From Bradyrhizobium sp. (lineage in GTDB: Bacteria; Pseudomonadota; Alphaproteobacteria; Rhizobiales; Beijerinckiaceae), in NCBI GenBank assembly GCA_004799435.1, contig SSMV01000141.1, forward strand, positions 1 to 49,347: 49,347 nt of DNA, read 5' to 3'. Under the pieces are notes generated by a model that was given only the letters and a program-made list of their open reading frames with translations, was not told the DNA's origin and made no database searches. The translations under genes and the position numbers were made by a program. Of the stretch, positions 20,638 to 28,265 are shown piece after piece; the stretch's first letter is position 1; the number at the start of each line of letters is the position of its first letter.

Positions 20638-21098
20638 TGCCGGTCGTTCCGCCGTCTTGGGCGCATGTCGCCCCGGCGCCTCCGCCTGCTTCCAGGCGGC
20701 GCCATACGCCATTCGCCCTTCGCTCGGACAGGCCCCCGCCGCGCAACCGAGGCAGCCTTACCCAAAATCCAGTCCTTTCGGCCCGTGTCCGCAATTTCCG
20801 GGCTGGCGAAATCCGCGGATTGCCAGCGGCTTTCCGCGCATCGCGCCACAGGCGTAACGCTGAAAGGCGCGAAAGGTTCCAGCGCGAGCCGAAATTGTCG
20901 CTCCGCAACAGGGGCTTCAGTTCCCGCCGCGCGGGCCGACGCCGGCCCGCGACCGCCACCGCCAATGAAGATTAAAAAATGGCGCTGTTTCGCGGGCGAC
21001 ACCAAAACGACTGGAACTCAATCGGACCCACGCGGCTTACCGAGAGTGAAAGTGGCCAAACCTTGGCGAGCCGCCGGCGAGGCGGAGAGGAGAATGCG
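20638..21098. promoter_or_regulatory. Divergent control region holding the kinase promoter
   Basis: A 461-bp stretch between the HWE kinase and the small secreted protein gene. Overlapping frames of 66-232 aa on both strands have poor composition and no good starts; no gene is called. It holds the EcfG promoter at 20856-20880 (minus strand) and must hold the plus-strand promoter for 21099, for which no clear element is seen. Confidence 0.5.
20856..20880 (-). promoter_or_regulatory. EcfG-type promoter for the HWE kinase (and nepR copy)
   Basis: On the minus strand: GGAAC (20880-20876), 16 bp, CGTT (20859-20856), a perfect consensus match. The transcript would start near 20849 and carry a leader of about 210 nt before the called kinase start, or about 135 nt if the frame starts at 20712. 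Confidence 0.8.
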
Positions 21099-21485
21099 AT
21101 GACGAAGACCGCCGCCCTTTCGGGCCTCATCATGGCGCTTTTGCCCGCGCTCCTGCCGTCTTCGGCGCTTGCCGGATCCCTCGAATGCGCGAAGGTCGAT
21201 GTTCCCAAGCACATCATCGCCGACCACGGCGGCCGCTGGGTCGAGCTCGCGCCGGCGCAATGGCAGTTCCTGCGTGGCGTCTATGCCGCCGACCCCACCT
21301 CGCCCACGACGCTGCCGGTCGGCGACCGCGCCGCGCTGGCGCAAATGGGGGGCGCCGATTTCGGTCTGGTGTTTTTCATCGACGGCGACCGCGCCTGTTC
21401 GCCGATCGTCGTTTCGCGTGACGTCGTCGAAATGCTGCGCGATGTCGGAACGGGCCACATCAATCACGCCGGCCAGGGTCTCTAG
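21099..21485 (+). CDS. Small exported hypothetical protein
   Basis: A 128-aa protein from ATG 21099, with GGAGAGGAG upstream. It has a signal peptide (MTKTAALSGLIMALLPALLP to SALAGS). The mature part has two Cys residues (LECAKV near the start and RACSPIVV later) and no family I recognise; the segment GGRWVELAPAQWQFLRGVYA looks structured. Predicted periplasmic. It converges on otsA with a 96-bp gap. No EcfG-type promoter was found upstream. Confidence 0.75.
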   Translation: MTKTAALSGLIMALLPALLPSSALAGSLECAKVDVPKHIIADHGGRWVELAPAQWQFLRGVYAADPTSPTTLPVGDRAALAQMGGADFGLVFFIDGDRACSPIVVSRDVVEMLRDVGTGHINHAGQGL

Positions 21486-21581
21486 AGCCATCGCAGCCCA
21501 CAGGATCGATTTGGCTCACCGCCGGCGTTGTAGCCGCGCGCTGCGCGGCGCTTTCCGAAGCGCCTTGAAGCCTACCGCCGA

Positions 21582-23036
21582 TCATCGCTCGATGTCGGAT
21601 CGCGCCTCGGGCGAGGGTGGCGCAAAAAACGCACGCAGACCATCCAGAATGCTCAGCCGGGGCCAACTGTCGGTGAGGGCCGCGAGATACGTGTCGGCCC
21701 AATGCCTGATGTCATTCTCCATCAGATAGGCGAGCATCGGCGCGTGGCGCTCCCGGCGCTCTTCGATCGGCATTTCCAGCGCGCGTTTCAGCGCCGCCGC
21801 CATGCCCTCGGTCTCATGCGGATTGACGATCAGAGCCTGCTCGAGGTTCCGCGCCGCGCCGGCAAATTGCGACAGCAGGAGAACACCTGGATCATTGGGA
21901 TCCTGGGCGGCGAGAAATTCCTTGGCGACCAGATTCATCCCGTCGCGCAGCGGCGTCGCCATGACGACGTCGGCGCTGCGATACATGCCGGCGAGCGCGG
22001 TTCGCGAATAGGAGCGGTTGACGTAGCGAATCGGCGTCCAAGTCGCGTCGCCGAAGCGGCCATTGATCTTGCTGACCAGCGTCGTCACCTCGGCTTCGAT
22101 CTCCTCATATTCCTTGATGTCGGCGCGGCTCTTGGGCGCGATCTGTAGAAGGGTCACCTTCGTGCGCCATTGCGGATTGGCCTCGAGGAATCGCTCGTAG
22201 GCCTTCAGGCGCTGAGGAATTCCCTTGGAATAGTCGAGCCGGTCGACGCCGAGTACGAGCCGGCAATCACCTAAGCTTTCCTTGATCTGGATCGCCAGCG
22301 GCGTGCGTGCGGCGCGACGCGCTAGACGCGCATAGGCCGCCGTTTCAATGCCGACCGGGAAGACGCCAAGCCGCACCTGCCGGCCGTCGACTTCGTAACT
22401 GTCGCCGCGCCCCGCCTTGGCGCCGTTCGACGTCAGGTACTGCGCGAAATTGTCGCGATCATTGTCGGTGTGGAAGCCGACGAGGTCGTAATAGGAGAGA
22501 CTGCCGAGAATCTCGCGATGCGACGGCAAAGCCTGAAGGATGTCGGGCGGCGCGCAGGGGATGTGGAGGAAGAAGCCGATCGAATTGGCGTGGCCGCGCG
22601 CGCGCAGCTCCCGCCCGAGCGGCATGAGGTGGTAGTCGTGAACCCAGATGATGTCGTCCTCGCGCAGCAGCCCGCTCAATTTATCGGCGAAGATCCGGTT
22701 CACCCGCATGTAGCCGCCGGCGTCGGTGCGCGAATATTCCTGCAGGTCGACGCGATAATGGAGGATCGGCCAGAGCACGCGATTGGCGAGGCCGTTGTAA
22801 TATTCCTGAAAATCATTGTCGGCGAGGTCGATCAGGACATAGGTCGTGTTGTTGATCTCCACCGTGCGTGCTTCGGTGGCGGCCTCCTCGCTGACTTTGC
22901 CGCTCCAGCCAAACCACAGGCCGTTGCGATTTTTCAGCGCCGCCTTCACCGCGACCGCCAGGCCTCCCGCGGCTGGCGCTCGCCCCGAGTCGGGTACGAT
23001 GACGCGGTTGGACACAATGACGATGCGCGGACCCAT
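21582..23036 (-). CDS. otsA: Alpha,alpha-trehalose-phosphate synthase (GT20)
   Basis: Makes trehalose-6-phosphate from UDP-glucose and glucose-6-phosphate, the first step of osmo- and desiccation-protective trehalose synthesis. Start ATG 23036 is set by a perfect AGGAGG 6 bp upstream and gives [12 protein letters not shown] and 484 aa, the family norm; the frame is open to 23375 but the extra 113 residues are not typical. Motifs: [50 protein letters not shown] and [12 protein letters not shown]. No trehalose-6-phosphate phosphatase (otsB) is in the window. otsA is a classic general stress gene in alphaproteobacteria; only an imperfect EcfG site is seen upstream. Confidence 0.95.
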   Translation of the reverse strand: MGPRIVIVSNRVIVPDSGRAPAAGGLAVAVKAALKNRNGLWFGWSGKVSEEAATEARTVEINNTTYVLIDLADNDFQEYYNGLANRVLWPILHYRVDLQEYSRTDAGGYMRVNRIFADKLSGLLREDDIIWVHDYHLMPLGRELRARGHANSIGFFLHIPCAPPDILQALPSHREILGSLSYYDLVGFHTDNDRDNFAQYLTSNGAKAGRGDSYEVDGRQVRLGVFPVGIETAAYARLARRAARTPLAIQIKESLGDCRLVLGVDRLDYSKGIPQRLKAYERFLEANPQWRTKVTLLQIAPKSRADIKEYEEIEAEVTTLVSKINGRFGDATWTPIRYVNRSYSRTALAGMYRSADVVMATPLRDGMNLVAKEFLAAQDPNDPGVLLLSQFAGAARNLEQALIVNPHETEGMAAALKRALEMPIEERRERHAPMLAYLMENDIRHWADTYLAALTDSWPRLSILDGLRAFFAPPSPEARSDIER

Positions 23037-23063
23037 GCGTCCTCCTGACTCGACGACAGCGGG

Positions 23064-23088
23064 ATCGCGACTTGCAGCGGATTGTTCC
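23064..23088 (-). promoter_or_regulatory. Possible EcfG-type promoter for otsA (one mismatch)
   Basis: On the minus strand: GGAAC (23088-23084), 16 bp, CGAT (23067-23064), one mismatch from CGTT. It lies 27 bp before the otsA start codon, giving a short leader. Confidence 0.4.
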
Positions 23089-23576
23089 GCCCCGATTGGG
23101 ATTGCCAGCGTAGCCTCGAGCGCGGAGACGGAGACGCGCTCGCGAGCGTCTCCGGCGCGAAATGTCGGCTCCGGGTTGCGGAAGGGATTGCGCGGATCGT
23201 CGGCCAGGCGGGCCAAGGCGTCGAAGAGGTTGCGCTCAAGGCGCGATAGGGTCGTCATGAACCCGGCCTGCTCGACGCTCGCAGCGTTTCCCCGATCTGC
23301 TCCGCCATTCGTTCCGGCTCGCGCGGGAACGGGAGAAGACCAAGGCAGCGCCCAAGCGGCAGGGAGTTCGTCCATTGTCTCGCGCCCTCAGTTTTGGATC
23401 GAGGCCCGGCTCGATCGACGTCAAGCTTTTGGTTGCAAGCTTTTGTTCGGTTGGACGGAAGCGCCGCCCAACCTGACAATGCGCGTCGGCCCTTTCAGGT
23501 TCCAAGCTTGCTGCGCGCGCGTCGCGCGCGCGAAGCGGGCAAGATTTTTCAGCGAGATTTTTCGCCGGCGCGCCGT
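23089..23576. other. No confident gene between otsA and the DUF3309 gene
   Basis: The otsA frame stays open upstream to 23375 and contains an ATG at 23258 (MTTLSRLERNLFDALARLAD), so an N-terminally extended OtsA cannot be excluded. The ribosome-binding site at 23036 argues against it. Other frames look like shadows. A promoter begins at 23577. Confidence 0.4.
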
Positions 23577-23602
23577 GGAACAGATGGATCGTCTTACGCG
23601 TT
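23577..23602 (+). promoter_or_regulatory. EcfG-type promoter for the DUF3309 gene
   Basis: GGAAC (23577-23581), 17 bp, CGTT (23599-23602), perfect match, 35 bp before the ATG at 23638. Confidence 0.85.
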
Positions 23603-23637
23603 GACGATTTGTCTTTTATCGCCAATGGAGCACGGAA

Positions 23638-23790
23638 ATGCGCCTTATTCTGCTAATCCTCGTCGTCATCCTGCTCCTCGGCGCCTTGCCGACATGGCCC
23701 TATAGCGCGGGCTGGGGCTATTATCCCTCAGGCGGTCTGGGCACGGTTCTGATCGTCCTCATCGTGCTTGCGCTCTTCGGCGTCATATAG
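23638..23790 (+). CDS. DUF3309 family small membrane protein (50 aa)
   Basis: A 50-aa protein, below usual ORF cut-offs. It reads as two hydrophobic helices joined by a conserved loop: MRLILLILVVILLLGALPTW, then PYSAGWGYYPSGGLG, then a second Val/Leu/Ile helix. The LGALPTWPYSxGWGYxPSGGLG signature is that of DUF3309, a family widespread in Proteobacteria and of unknown function. A GGAG-type ribosome-binding site precedes the ATG, and a perfect EcfG promoter lies just upstream, which makes it a strong general stress response target. Predicted inner-membrane hairpin. Confidence 0.92.
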   Translation: MRLILLILVVILLLGALPTWPYSAGWGYYPSGGLGTVLIVLIVLALFGVI

Positions 23791-23898
23791 CGCGACGCGC
23801 GAAGTTTTCGCTTCGGGGCCGCCGCGTTGCTCTTGCTGGAGCCGGCGGCCCCGATTGCATTTTGCCGACGCGCTCGGCTCGGATGTTCAATCCAAATC

Positions 23899-23923
23899 GG
23901 AACCCTGCCGACGATCGCGCGTT
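23899..23923 (+). promoter_or_regulatory. EcfG-type promoter for the DUF1236 gene
   Basis: GGAAC (23899-23903), 16 bp, CGTT (23920-23923), perfect match. The 5' leader to the ATG at 24038 would be about 105 nt. Confidence 0.85.
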
Positions 23924-24037
23924 TTCAATACGCAAACGATGTCGGCGGCGCCTGTCGCACCGGACATCGACCCGGCGTCGGCCCTGTCCACCGTGCTGGC
24001 GGACGCCACTCCCACAGATCGAACACGGAGGTTCATC

Positions 24038-24454
24038 ATGAAGAGCTCGACTCTTAAATATGCGGCTTTGGCCATCGTGCTGCTTGCGCCGACCCTCGCC
24101 AACGCACAGGGCGTGTTGGGTGGCGCGGCCGACGGCGCCGATGCCGGCGCGCGCTCGGCTGGTCCGGTCGGGGCGGTCGTTGGCGGCGTGGTCGGTGGCG
24201 TCGCCGGCGGCGTCAATGGCCTGCTCGGGATCGACCAGCGTCCGCGCTTCCACGAATATATCTTGCGCGAACACCCGCAGTCCTTCGCCTATGACGGTTC
24301 GGTGCAGGTCGGCGTCGTGCTTCCGCCCGACGCGGTCGAATATTACGACGTTCCGCCCGAATATGGCCGCACTGGCTATCGCTACACGGTGGTCGACAAT
24401 GAGGTGGTCCTCGTCGATCCGCACACCCATGCGATCGTTCAAGTCATCGACTGA
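24038..24454 (+). CDS. Exported DUF1236 domain protein
   Basis: A 138-aa protein from ATG 24038 (CGGAGG ribosome-binding site). It has a signal peptide (MKSSTLKYAALAIVLLAPTL, cut after ANAQ), a Gly/Val/Ala-rich segment (VGAVVGGVVGGVAGGVNGLL) like a glycine-zipper that could insert in membrane, and a C-terminal DUF1236 domain (VLPPDAVEYYDVPPEYG, YRYTVVDNEVVLVDPHTHAI, VQVID). DUF1236 proteins are common in Hyphomicrobiales, of unknown function, predicted envelope-associated. The perfect EcfG promoter and a strong downstream terminator frame it as a single-gene stress-induced unit. Confidence 0.88.
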   Translation: MKSSTLKYAALAIVLLAPTLANAQGVLGGAADGADAGARSAGPVGAVVGGVVGGVAGGVNGLLGIDQRPRFHEYILREHPQSFAYDGSVQVGVVLPPDAVEYYDVPPEYGRTGYRYTVVDNEVVLVDPHTHAIVQVID

Positions 24455-24501
24455 CGCTTGACGATGCGGCGTCGAAGCCGCTTCGCAACCCACAAAAAGA
24501 T

Positions 24502-24533
24502 CGCTGCGGCCCTTGCGGGCCGCAGCGTTTTTT
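24502..24533 (+). terminator. Intrinsic terminator after the DUF1236 gene
   Basis: Perfect 11-bp GC-rich stem (24502-24512 with 24517-24527), loop TTGC, followed by six T. It ends 35 bp before the stop codon of the convergent csbD-like gene. Confidence 0.93.
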
Positions 24534-24567
24534 GTTCCAGGCCATTCTCGGCGGATGGCCGAGGGCG

Positions 24568-24759
24568 TTACTTGTCGGCTTGCTTGACGGCTTCGCGCAC
24601 CGCGTCTTTCGCGCCGCCGATTGCGTTCTGGGTCTTGCCTTCGACCTTGTCCATTTTGCCGCTGCTCTGAAGCTTGGCGTCGCCAGTCGCGTTGCCGATC
24701 GCTTCTTTCACCGAACCCTTGGCTTCCTTGGCGGCGCCAGCAATTCTGTCCTTATCCAT
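24568..24759 (-). CDS. CsbD family stress protein
   Basis: A 63-aa hydrophilic protein: MDKDRIAGAAKEAKGSVKEA, then GDAKLQSSGKMDKVEGKTQN and a Lys/Ala-rich end. This is the complete CsbD domain, a small helical, general-stress-induced protein family found in many bacteria, with no settled biochemical role. A perfect AGGAGG precedes the ATG at 24759. An EcfG-like site with one mismatch lies 75 bp upstream, in line with CsbD genes in other alphaproteobacteria being general stress response targets. Confidence 0.92.
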   Translation of the reverse strand: MDKDRIAGAAKEAKGSVKEAIGNATGDAKLQSSGKMDKVEGKTQNAIGGAKDAVREAVKQADK

Positions 24760-24833
24760 CGCGAAACCTCCTGTTGGCGCGGCGCAAGCGCGGCGCGAGA
24801 CCGTTCCTCAGTCGCGAGAAACGCTGCTGAGAC

Positions 24834-24858
24834 AATGCCTCGAGGCGTATTTTGTTCC
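24834..24858 (-). promoter_or_regulatory. Probable EcfG-type promoter for the csbD-like gene (one mismatch)
   Basis: On the minus strand: GGAAC (24858-24854), 16 bp, CATT (24837-24834), one mismatch from CGTT, 74 bp before the start codon. Confidence 0.55.
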
Positions 24859-24871
24859 TTTGCACAAAAGG

Positions 24872-24891
24872 CGCGCGCCGATCGGCGCGCG
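24872..24891. repeat. 20-bp perfect palindrome in the csbD upstream region
   Basis: CGCGCGCCGATCGGCGCGCG, symmetric about GATC, 13 bp upstream of the -35 element of the csbD promoter. No T-run on either side. It could be an operator, a strong mRNA hairpin or chance in GC-rich DNA. Confidence 0.6.
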
Positions 24892-24957
24892 ATGGGGAAC
24901 GATTCCACTCGCGAACTCATTTCCTTATCGAAGCGTGTCGAGGTGTGGAGCCGGCAT

Positions 24958-25149
24958 ATGGAAAAAATCGTCGAACAACGACGGCCGCGTCCCTCGCCCG
25001 CCTATCGGGAGGCGGAAACGCCGCGCATTCTCGTGTCGCGCGCTGCGGCGCCGCGATCGTCGGACTGGGCGTTCATCCTCGTCGTGTCGATCCTCTTCAC
25101 GCTCGGCGTGATCGGGCTCGCGCTCGAAGCCCTCCATGGTCACCGCTGA
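24958..25149 (+). CDS. Small single-span membrane protein (63 aa)
   Basis: A 63-aa protein from ATG 24958, with GGAG 7 bp upstream; a longer start at 24892 lacks a ribosome-binding site. The N-terminal 36 residues are polar and Arg/Pro-rich (MEKIVEQRRPRPSPAYREAE), followed by a transmembrane helix (WAFILVVSILFTLGVIGLAL) and a short tail. Topology is probably N-in. Not a family I recognise. It is divergent from csbD and sits between stress-response genes. Confidence 0.6.
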   Translation: MEKIVEQRRPRPSPAYREAETPRILVSRAAAPRSSDWAFILVVSILFTLGVIGLALEALHGHR

Positions 25150-25304
25150 CATTCGGATCAGGCCTTGCGTGTCAGCGCCGTGCCGCCTGTGGCGCCGTCA
25201 GATGCTGCGCTTTACGACGATGGGTTGGGTGAAGCGGCACAATCGACGCCTTCTGCGTGTGGGTCGACTGATCGGGCGACGCGGACGATCTCGCCAGCTC
25301 GCGC

Positions 25305-25805
25305 TCAGACCCCCAGCCGCGTCGCCAGTTGAGAGCGCGCCCGAGACACGCGGCTCTTGACCGTGCCGATCGCGCAATTGCAGATCTCGGCCGCTTCCTC
25401 ATAGGAGAAGCCGGCCGCGCCGACGAGGATCAGCGCTTCGCGCTGATCGGGCGGCAGCTCCTGCATCGCCTTGTTGAAATCGAGGAAGTTCATATGGTCG
25501 TCTTGCGTCGGCTGTGAAACCAGCGTCGCGTAATGAATGCCGTCGCTGTCGGGCACTTCTCTCCGGTGCCGGCGGAATTCCGAATAATAGGTGTTTCGCA
25601 GGATCGTGAACAACCATGCCGACAGGTTTGTCCCGCTGGTGAAGGAGCGGAGATTGAGCAGCGCCTTCGTCAGACATTCCTGGACGAGATCGTCCGCGCG
25701 GTCGGAGTTCCCGCATAAGGACAGCGCAAAGGCTCTGAGCCTCGGGATGGATTCAACCATCCGCTGCTTGAGTTCGCGGTCCACCAGCGCAGCGTCAGCC
25801 GTCAT
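25305..25805 (-). CDS. ecfG: EcfG-type ECF sigma factor of the general stress response
   Basis: A 166-aa ECF sigma factor. Region 2 is visible as RLRAFALSLCGNSDRADDLVQECLTKAL-type sequence (in part AFALSLCGNSDRADDLVQEC) and LSAWLFTILRNTYYSEFRR; region 4 as LPPDQREALILVGAAGFSYE and AIGTVKSRVSRARSQL. The NTYYSEFRRHRREV segment is characteristic of the EcfG group. It directs RNA polymerase to GGAAC-N16/17-CGTT promoters and is held inactive by NepR. The start at 25805 is only 3 bp after the nepR stop, so the two are translated from one transcript driven by the perfect EcfG site at 26089-26113 (autoregulation). Confidence 0.95.
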   Translation of the reverse strand: MTADAALVDRELKQRMVESIPRLRAFALSLCGNSDRADDLVQECLTKALLNLRSFTSGTNLSAWLFTILRNTYYSEFRRHRREVPDSDGIHYATLVSQPTQDDHMNFLDFNKAMQELPPDQREALILVGAAGFSYEEAAEICNCAIGTVKSRVSRARSQLATRLGV

Positions 25806-25808
25806 TCG

Positions 25809-26030
25809 CTACGCGTCCTCATCATCGAGCTTGCCGTCAAGCTGATTGAGCAGTTCGAGGAACCGATCGGGAATCGGCTGTCCCGCCACCGTGTCGTACA
25901 TAAGCTTCAGGTGGCGGCTGATGTGGTCTTTGACATTGGCGTCGATGGGATCGGGCGGCGTGGAAGCCTCGCTCGCCAGGTTCTGGCGGGGGGCTTCATC
26001 TTGAACACCGGAAGTCTTATCTTCTGCCAC
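25809..26030 (-). CDS. nepR: NepR anti-sigma factor
   Basis: A 73-aa anti-sigma factor with a GTG start at 26030. An acidic, variable N-terminus (MAEDKTSGVQDEAPRQ) leads to the NepR core: DHISRHLKLMYDTVAGQPIP, then DRFLELLNQLD. Two amphipathic helices of this core clamp EcfG regions 2 and 4, and move to the sigma-like domain of phosphorylated PhyR under stress. The order nepR-ecfG with divergent phyR is the standard alphaproteobacterial arrangement. A paralogue is encoded at 18780-18992. Confidence 0.94.
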   Translation of the reverse strand: MAEDKTSGVQDEAPRQNLASEASTPPDPIDANVKDHISRHLKLMYDTVAGQPIPDRFLELLNQLDGKLDDEDA

Positions 26031-26088
26031 GTCAATGTCTCGAGCCGGAGGGCCAACGCGCCGAGCGAAAGCCCAGGCGTCGTGTCGT

Positions 26089-26113
26089 AACGTTCGCCCG
26101 CAAATTTCGTTCC
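26089..26113 (-). promoter_or_regulatory. EcfG-type promoter for nepR-ecfG
   Basis: On the minus strand: GGAAC (26113-26109), 16 bp, CGTT (26092-26089), perfect match, 58 bp before the nepR start. It implies positive autoregulation of ecfG. Confidence 0.9.
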
Positions 26114-26121
26114 CGCCGGGC

Positions 26122-26146
26122 GGAACAAATTTTGGACTGACGAGTT
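26122..26146 (+). promoter_or_regulatory. EcfG-type promoter for phyR (one mismatch)
   Basis: GGAAC (26122-26126), 16 bp, AGTT (26143-26146), one mismatch from CGTT. Its -35 element forms an inverted pair with that of the nepR promoter (GTTCC, 8 bp, GGAAC at 26109-26126). Confidence 0.7.
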
Positions 26147-26188
26147 AACCCCTCATTCGGGGGACGCCCGATCATCAGGAGGATCACT

Positions 26189-27031
26189 ATGGCGGATTCG
26201 GCCATGATTGCGCCGCACATCCCCTTCTTGCGCCGTTTTGCGCGGGCGCTTGCAGGAACCCAGTCGGCGGGCGACGCCTATGTCGCGACCACGCTGGAGG
26301 CGATCGTCGCGGATCCGAGCGTCCTGGGCGACAAACTGGATCCAAAAGCCGAGATTTATCGTTTATTTTTAAGGACATGGCGGGACGTTCCGACCAATAA
26401 TGTGGTCGACCGGCCGAGCTTCGGCGATGAGGCGGCGGCGGGCAGACGGCTTGGGGCGATCGGGGTCGAACCCAGGCTCGCATTTTTGCTCAGCGCCGTG
26501 GAATCCTTTACCCCGGCCCAGATCGGCCAGGCGCTCGGCTGTTCCGAACGTGAGGCCAATGCGCTGATCGATCGCGCCGGGCGAGAAATTGCCGAACAGA
26601 TCCGCACCAGCGTTCTCATAATCGAAGACGAACCGCTGATCGCCCTCGATTTGCGCACTCTCGTCGAACAACTCGGCCATGACGTCACGACGATTGCGCG
26701 CACCCATACCGAGGCGGTCCGCGCTGCGTTCAAAGACCGGCCTGGCGTGATACTCGCCGATATTCAGCTTGCCGACGGTAGTTCCGGGCTTGAGGCGGTC
26801 AATGAGATTCTCGGCGAGCAGGAAGTGCCGGTCATATTCATCACGGCCTTTCCCGAGCGCTTCCTCACGGGACGCGCGCCTGAACCGGCATTTTTGATCA
26901 CCAAGCCGTTCACGGCGGAATCGGTCAAGGCGGTCTTGAGCCAGGCGCTGTTTTTCGAGCGCAAGTCGCAGCGAAAATCGGTGAAGGGCAAGGTCGATCG
27001 CATTCCGCCGACCGCCGGCGCAGTGGCCTAG
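26189..27031 (+). CDS. phyR: PhyR stress response regulator (sigma-like domain plus receiver)
   Basis: A 280-aa anti-anti-sigma factor with AGGAGG before the ATG. Residues 1-140 mimic an ECF sigma factor (regions 2 and 4; FTPAQIGQALGCSEREANAL). Residues 141-260 form the receiver: EDEP (acidic pocket, 146-149), phospho-acceptor Asp191 in LADIQLADGSSG, Thr219 in VIFITAFPE and Lys239 in FLITKPF. The FATGUY-type ITAFPERFLTG variant fits PhyR receivers. On phosphorylation the sigma-like domain binds NepR and frees EcfG. It is divergent from nepR-ecfG; the stop overlaps a convergent gene by 3 bp. Kinases encoded at 17558, 19135 and 28266 are candidate phosphodonors. Confidence 0.96.
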   Translation: MADSAMIAPHIPFLRRFARALAGTQSAGDAYVATTLEAIVADPSVLGDKLDPKAEIYRLFLRTWRDVPTNNVVDRPSFGDEAAAGRRLGAIGVEPRLAFLLSAVESFTPAQIGQALGCSEREANALIDRAGREIAEQIRTSVLIIEDEPLIALDLRTLVEQLGHDVTTIARTHTEAVRAAFKDRPGVILADIQLADGSSGLEAVNEILGEQEVPVIFITAFPERFLTGRAPEPAFLITKPFTAESVKAVLSQALFFERKSQRKSVKGKVDRIPPTAGAVA

Positions 27032-27426
27032 GTTTTGCGGCCGGCGACAAAGCCGGCCAAGGCCGCGGCCAGCACAAGCTGGAACGGAGTCATTTGCTGG
27101 GCAAGCTCAAGACCGAGCGCGGCGCTGGTCGCCTGTGCGGCGCTTGCCTGAGATCTGGCTTGCCCGCGTGGCGCGACGCCGCGCCGGGCGCCGACGGCGC
27201 TCCGCCAGACGAATAGAATGACGGCGAGGAGCAGGTAGAAGCCCGCGACGGCGGCAGCCGCGTCTATCGCGTCGTATTTGACCCGAAGCGACTCCAACAC
27301 CGCCGCCGTGGCAAAGCCAAGCCCGACCAGTCCCGCAGCCGCGCCGGCGCACGCGAGAACGGCGCGCGTCAGGCAGCGGCGAAGGGGCATTTGCAACCCA
27401 GCGATTAACGACTGCACCGGCAGCAT
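27028..27426 (-). CDS. Small membrane protein, phage-holin/DUF1469-like
   Basis: A 132-aa protein with two clear transmembrane helices (about 22-46, AVLACAGAAAGLVGLGFATA, and about 55-75, AAAAVAGFYLLLAVILFVW) and a short C-terminal hydrophobic segment (LVLAAALAGFVAGRKT). The layout resembles the putative actinobacterial-holin-X/DUF1469 proteins often encoded next to DUF883 genes. It starts 6 bp after the DUF883 gene, so the two form an operon. Its tail overlaps the end of phyR. Family assignment is tentative. Confidence 0.7.
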   Translation of the reverse strand: MLPVQSLIAGLQMPLRRCLTRAVLACAGAAAGLVGLGFATAAVLESLRVKYDAIDAAAAVAGFYLLLAVILFVWRSAVGARRGVAPRGQARSQASAAQATSAALGLELAQQMTPFQLVLAAALAGFVAGRKT

Positions 27427-27432
27427 CGCCGC

Positions 27433-27750
27433 TTATCCGCGCGACTTGGTCATCACGCCTAGCGCAAGGCCAATTCCGGCGGCGATCAGAACGGCGGTCA
27501 AGGGATTCTTTTCGATGCGGCGTTCGAAATCCGCCGCGGCGGTGAGAGCAGTGTCCTGCGCCGCGCCGGCCGCCTGCGAGACTTGCGATCGCGCGTCGCC
27601 GACAGCGTTGCGGATCGCCGCGCCGGCTGACTTCGTCTCGCCGCGCACAAGCTCCGCCAACGCGTCCTTCATACGCGCCACATCGTCGCGCAGTTGAGTC
27701 AAATCGGCGGCGACGGCGGCGGCGCTGGCTTCGGGTTTGTCGTGGGTCAT
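27433..27750 (-). CDS. DUF883 (ElaB/YqjD-like) membrane-anchored protein
   Basis: A 105-aa protein: a helical, Ala-rich region (LTQLRDDVARMKDALAELVR, AGAAIRNAVGDARSQVSQAA) and a C-terminal helix (IEKNPLTAVLIAAGIGLALG, then VMTKSRG), the hallmark tail anchor NPLxAVxIAAGIGxxLG of the ElaB/YqjD/DUF883 family. In enterobacteria these bind ribosomes at the inner membrane in stationary phase; a similar role here is inference. An AGGAG ribosome-binding site precedes the ATG. No EcfG site was seen in the 100 bp upstream. Confidence 0.85.
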   Translation of the reverse strand: MTHDKPEASAAAVAADLTQLRDDVARMKDALAELVRGETKSAGAAIRNAVGDARSQVSQAAGAAQDTALTAAADFERRIEKNPLTAVLIAAGIGLALGVMTKSRG

Positions 27751-27852
27751 TGCATTCTCCTGTCTCGGTCAAGGCTCTTCGCTTCGCCCGGCGAAACATG
27801 CCTGCTCGGGCGCTTCATTCGTGTCGGCGCTATTTGATGTCCTGCGCTCGCG

Positions 27853-28011
27853 CTAGGCGCTGTCGACCAGCCCGATGAAAACCATGCCGGACGCGATCGC
27901 CATCAGATCGCACAGGCTGCCGATCGTGTCGCCGATCGGAACGATGAATCCCAGTCCTGCGGCGAGCGCCGCCGAACACACGAGACCGCTGCCAATCGTT
28001 AAGAGTCCCAT
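27853..28011 (-). CDS. Very small two-helix membrane protein (52 aa)
   Basis: A 52-aa protein beginning MGLLTIGSGLVCSAALAAGL and ending MAIASGMVFIGLVDSA: two hydrophobic helices with a GDTIGSLCD linker. ATG at 28011 has a strong GGAGGG 6 bp upstream, and a perfect EcfG promoter (17-bp spacer) lies 65 bp before it. The ribosome-binding site and promoter together make it a credible stress-induced gene despite no family match. Confidence 0.75.
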   Translation of the reverse strand: MGLLTIGSGLVCSAALAAGLGFIVPIGDTIGSLCDLMAIASGMVFIGLVDSA

Positions 28012-28075
28012 TTGAACCCTCCGTCTCGCCAGGCGCCGAAGCCCATCGGCCTCAAGGCGCGCGCGACATCGATCC

Positions 28076-28101
28076 AACGCGCGATCTCGGGTTTGAGTTC
28101 C
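28076..28101 (-). promoter_or_regulatory. EcfG-type promoter for the 52-aa membrane protein
   Basis: On the minus strand: GGAAC (28101-28097), 17 bp, CGTT (28079-28076), perfect match. Confidence 0.8.
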
Positions 28102-28265
28102 TTTGCCAAGCCGGCGAATGCGCAGCCACGCTCGCAATGCGCCGGCCGTCGGGTAGGAATTCCACCGAGGGCGGTTGTCGTTGTATTTTTCAGTGGCGCG
28201 GCGCAGATTGCGACGCCTATCCGCCGGCGGCGCGCCAGCGCCAACGCAGGGTGACGACCAGTCTC

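Noticed and set aside
20979-21070. GGAAC at 21020 as an EcfG promoter for the secreted protein at 21099
   Set aside because: No CGTT or one-mismatch element at a 16- or 17-bp spacing.
23037-23375. N-terminal extension of OtsA by up to 113 residues
   Set aside because: A perfect AGGAGG just before ATG 23036 and the family-standard start [12 protein letters not shown] favour the shorter protein; kept only as an alternative.
24532-24957. Longer start for the 63-aa membrane protein, giving 205 aa
   Set aside because: The extra part is antisense to csbD and has no ribosome-binding site.
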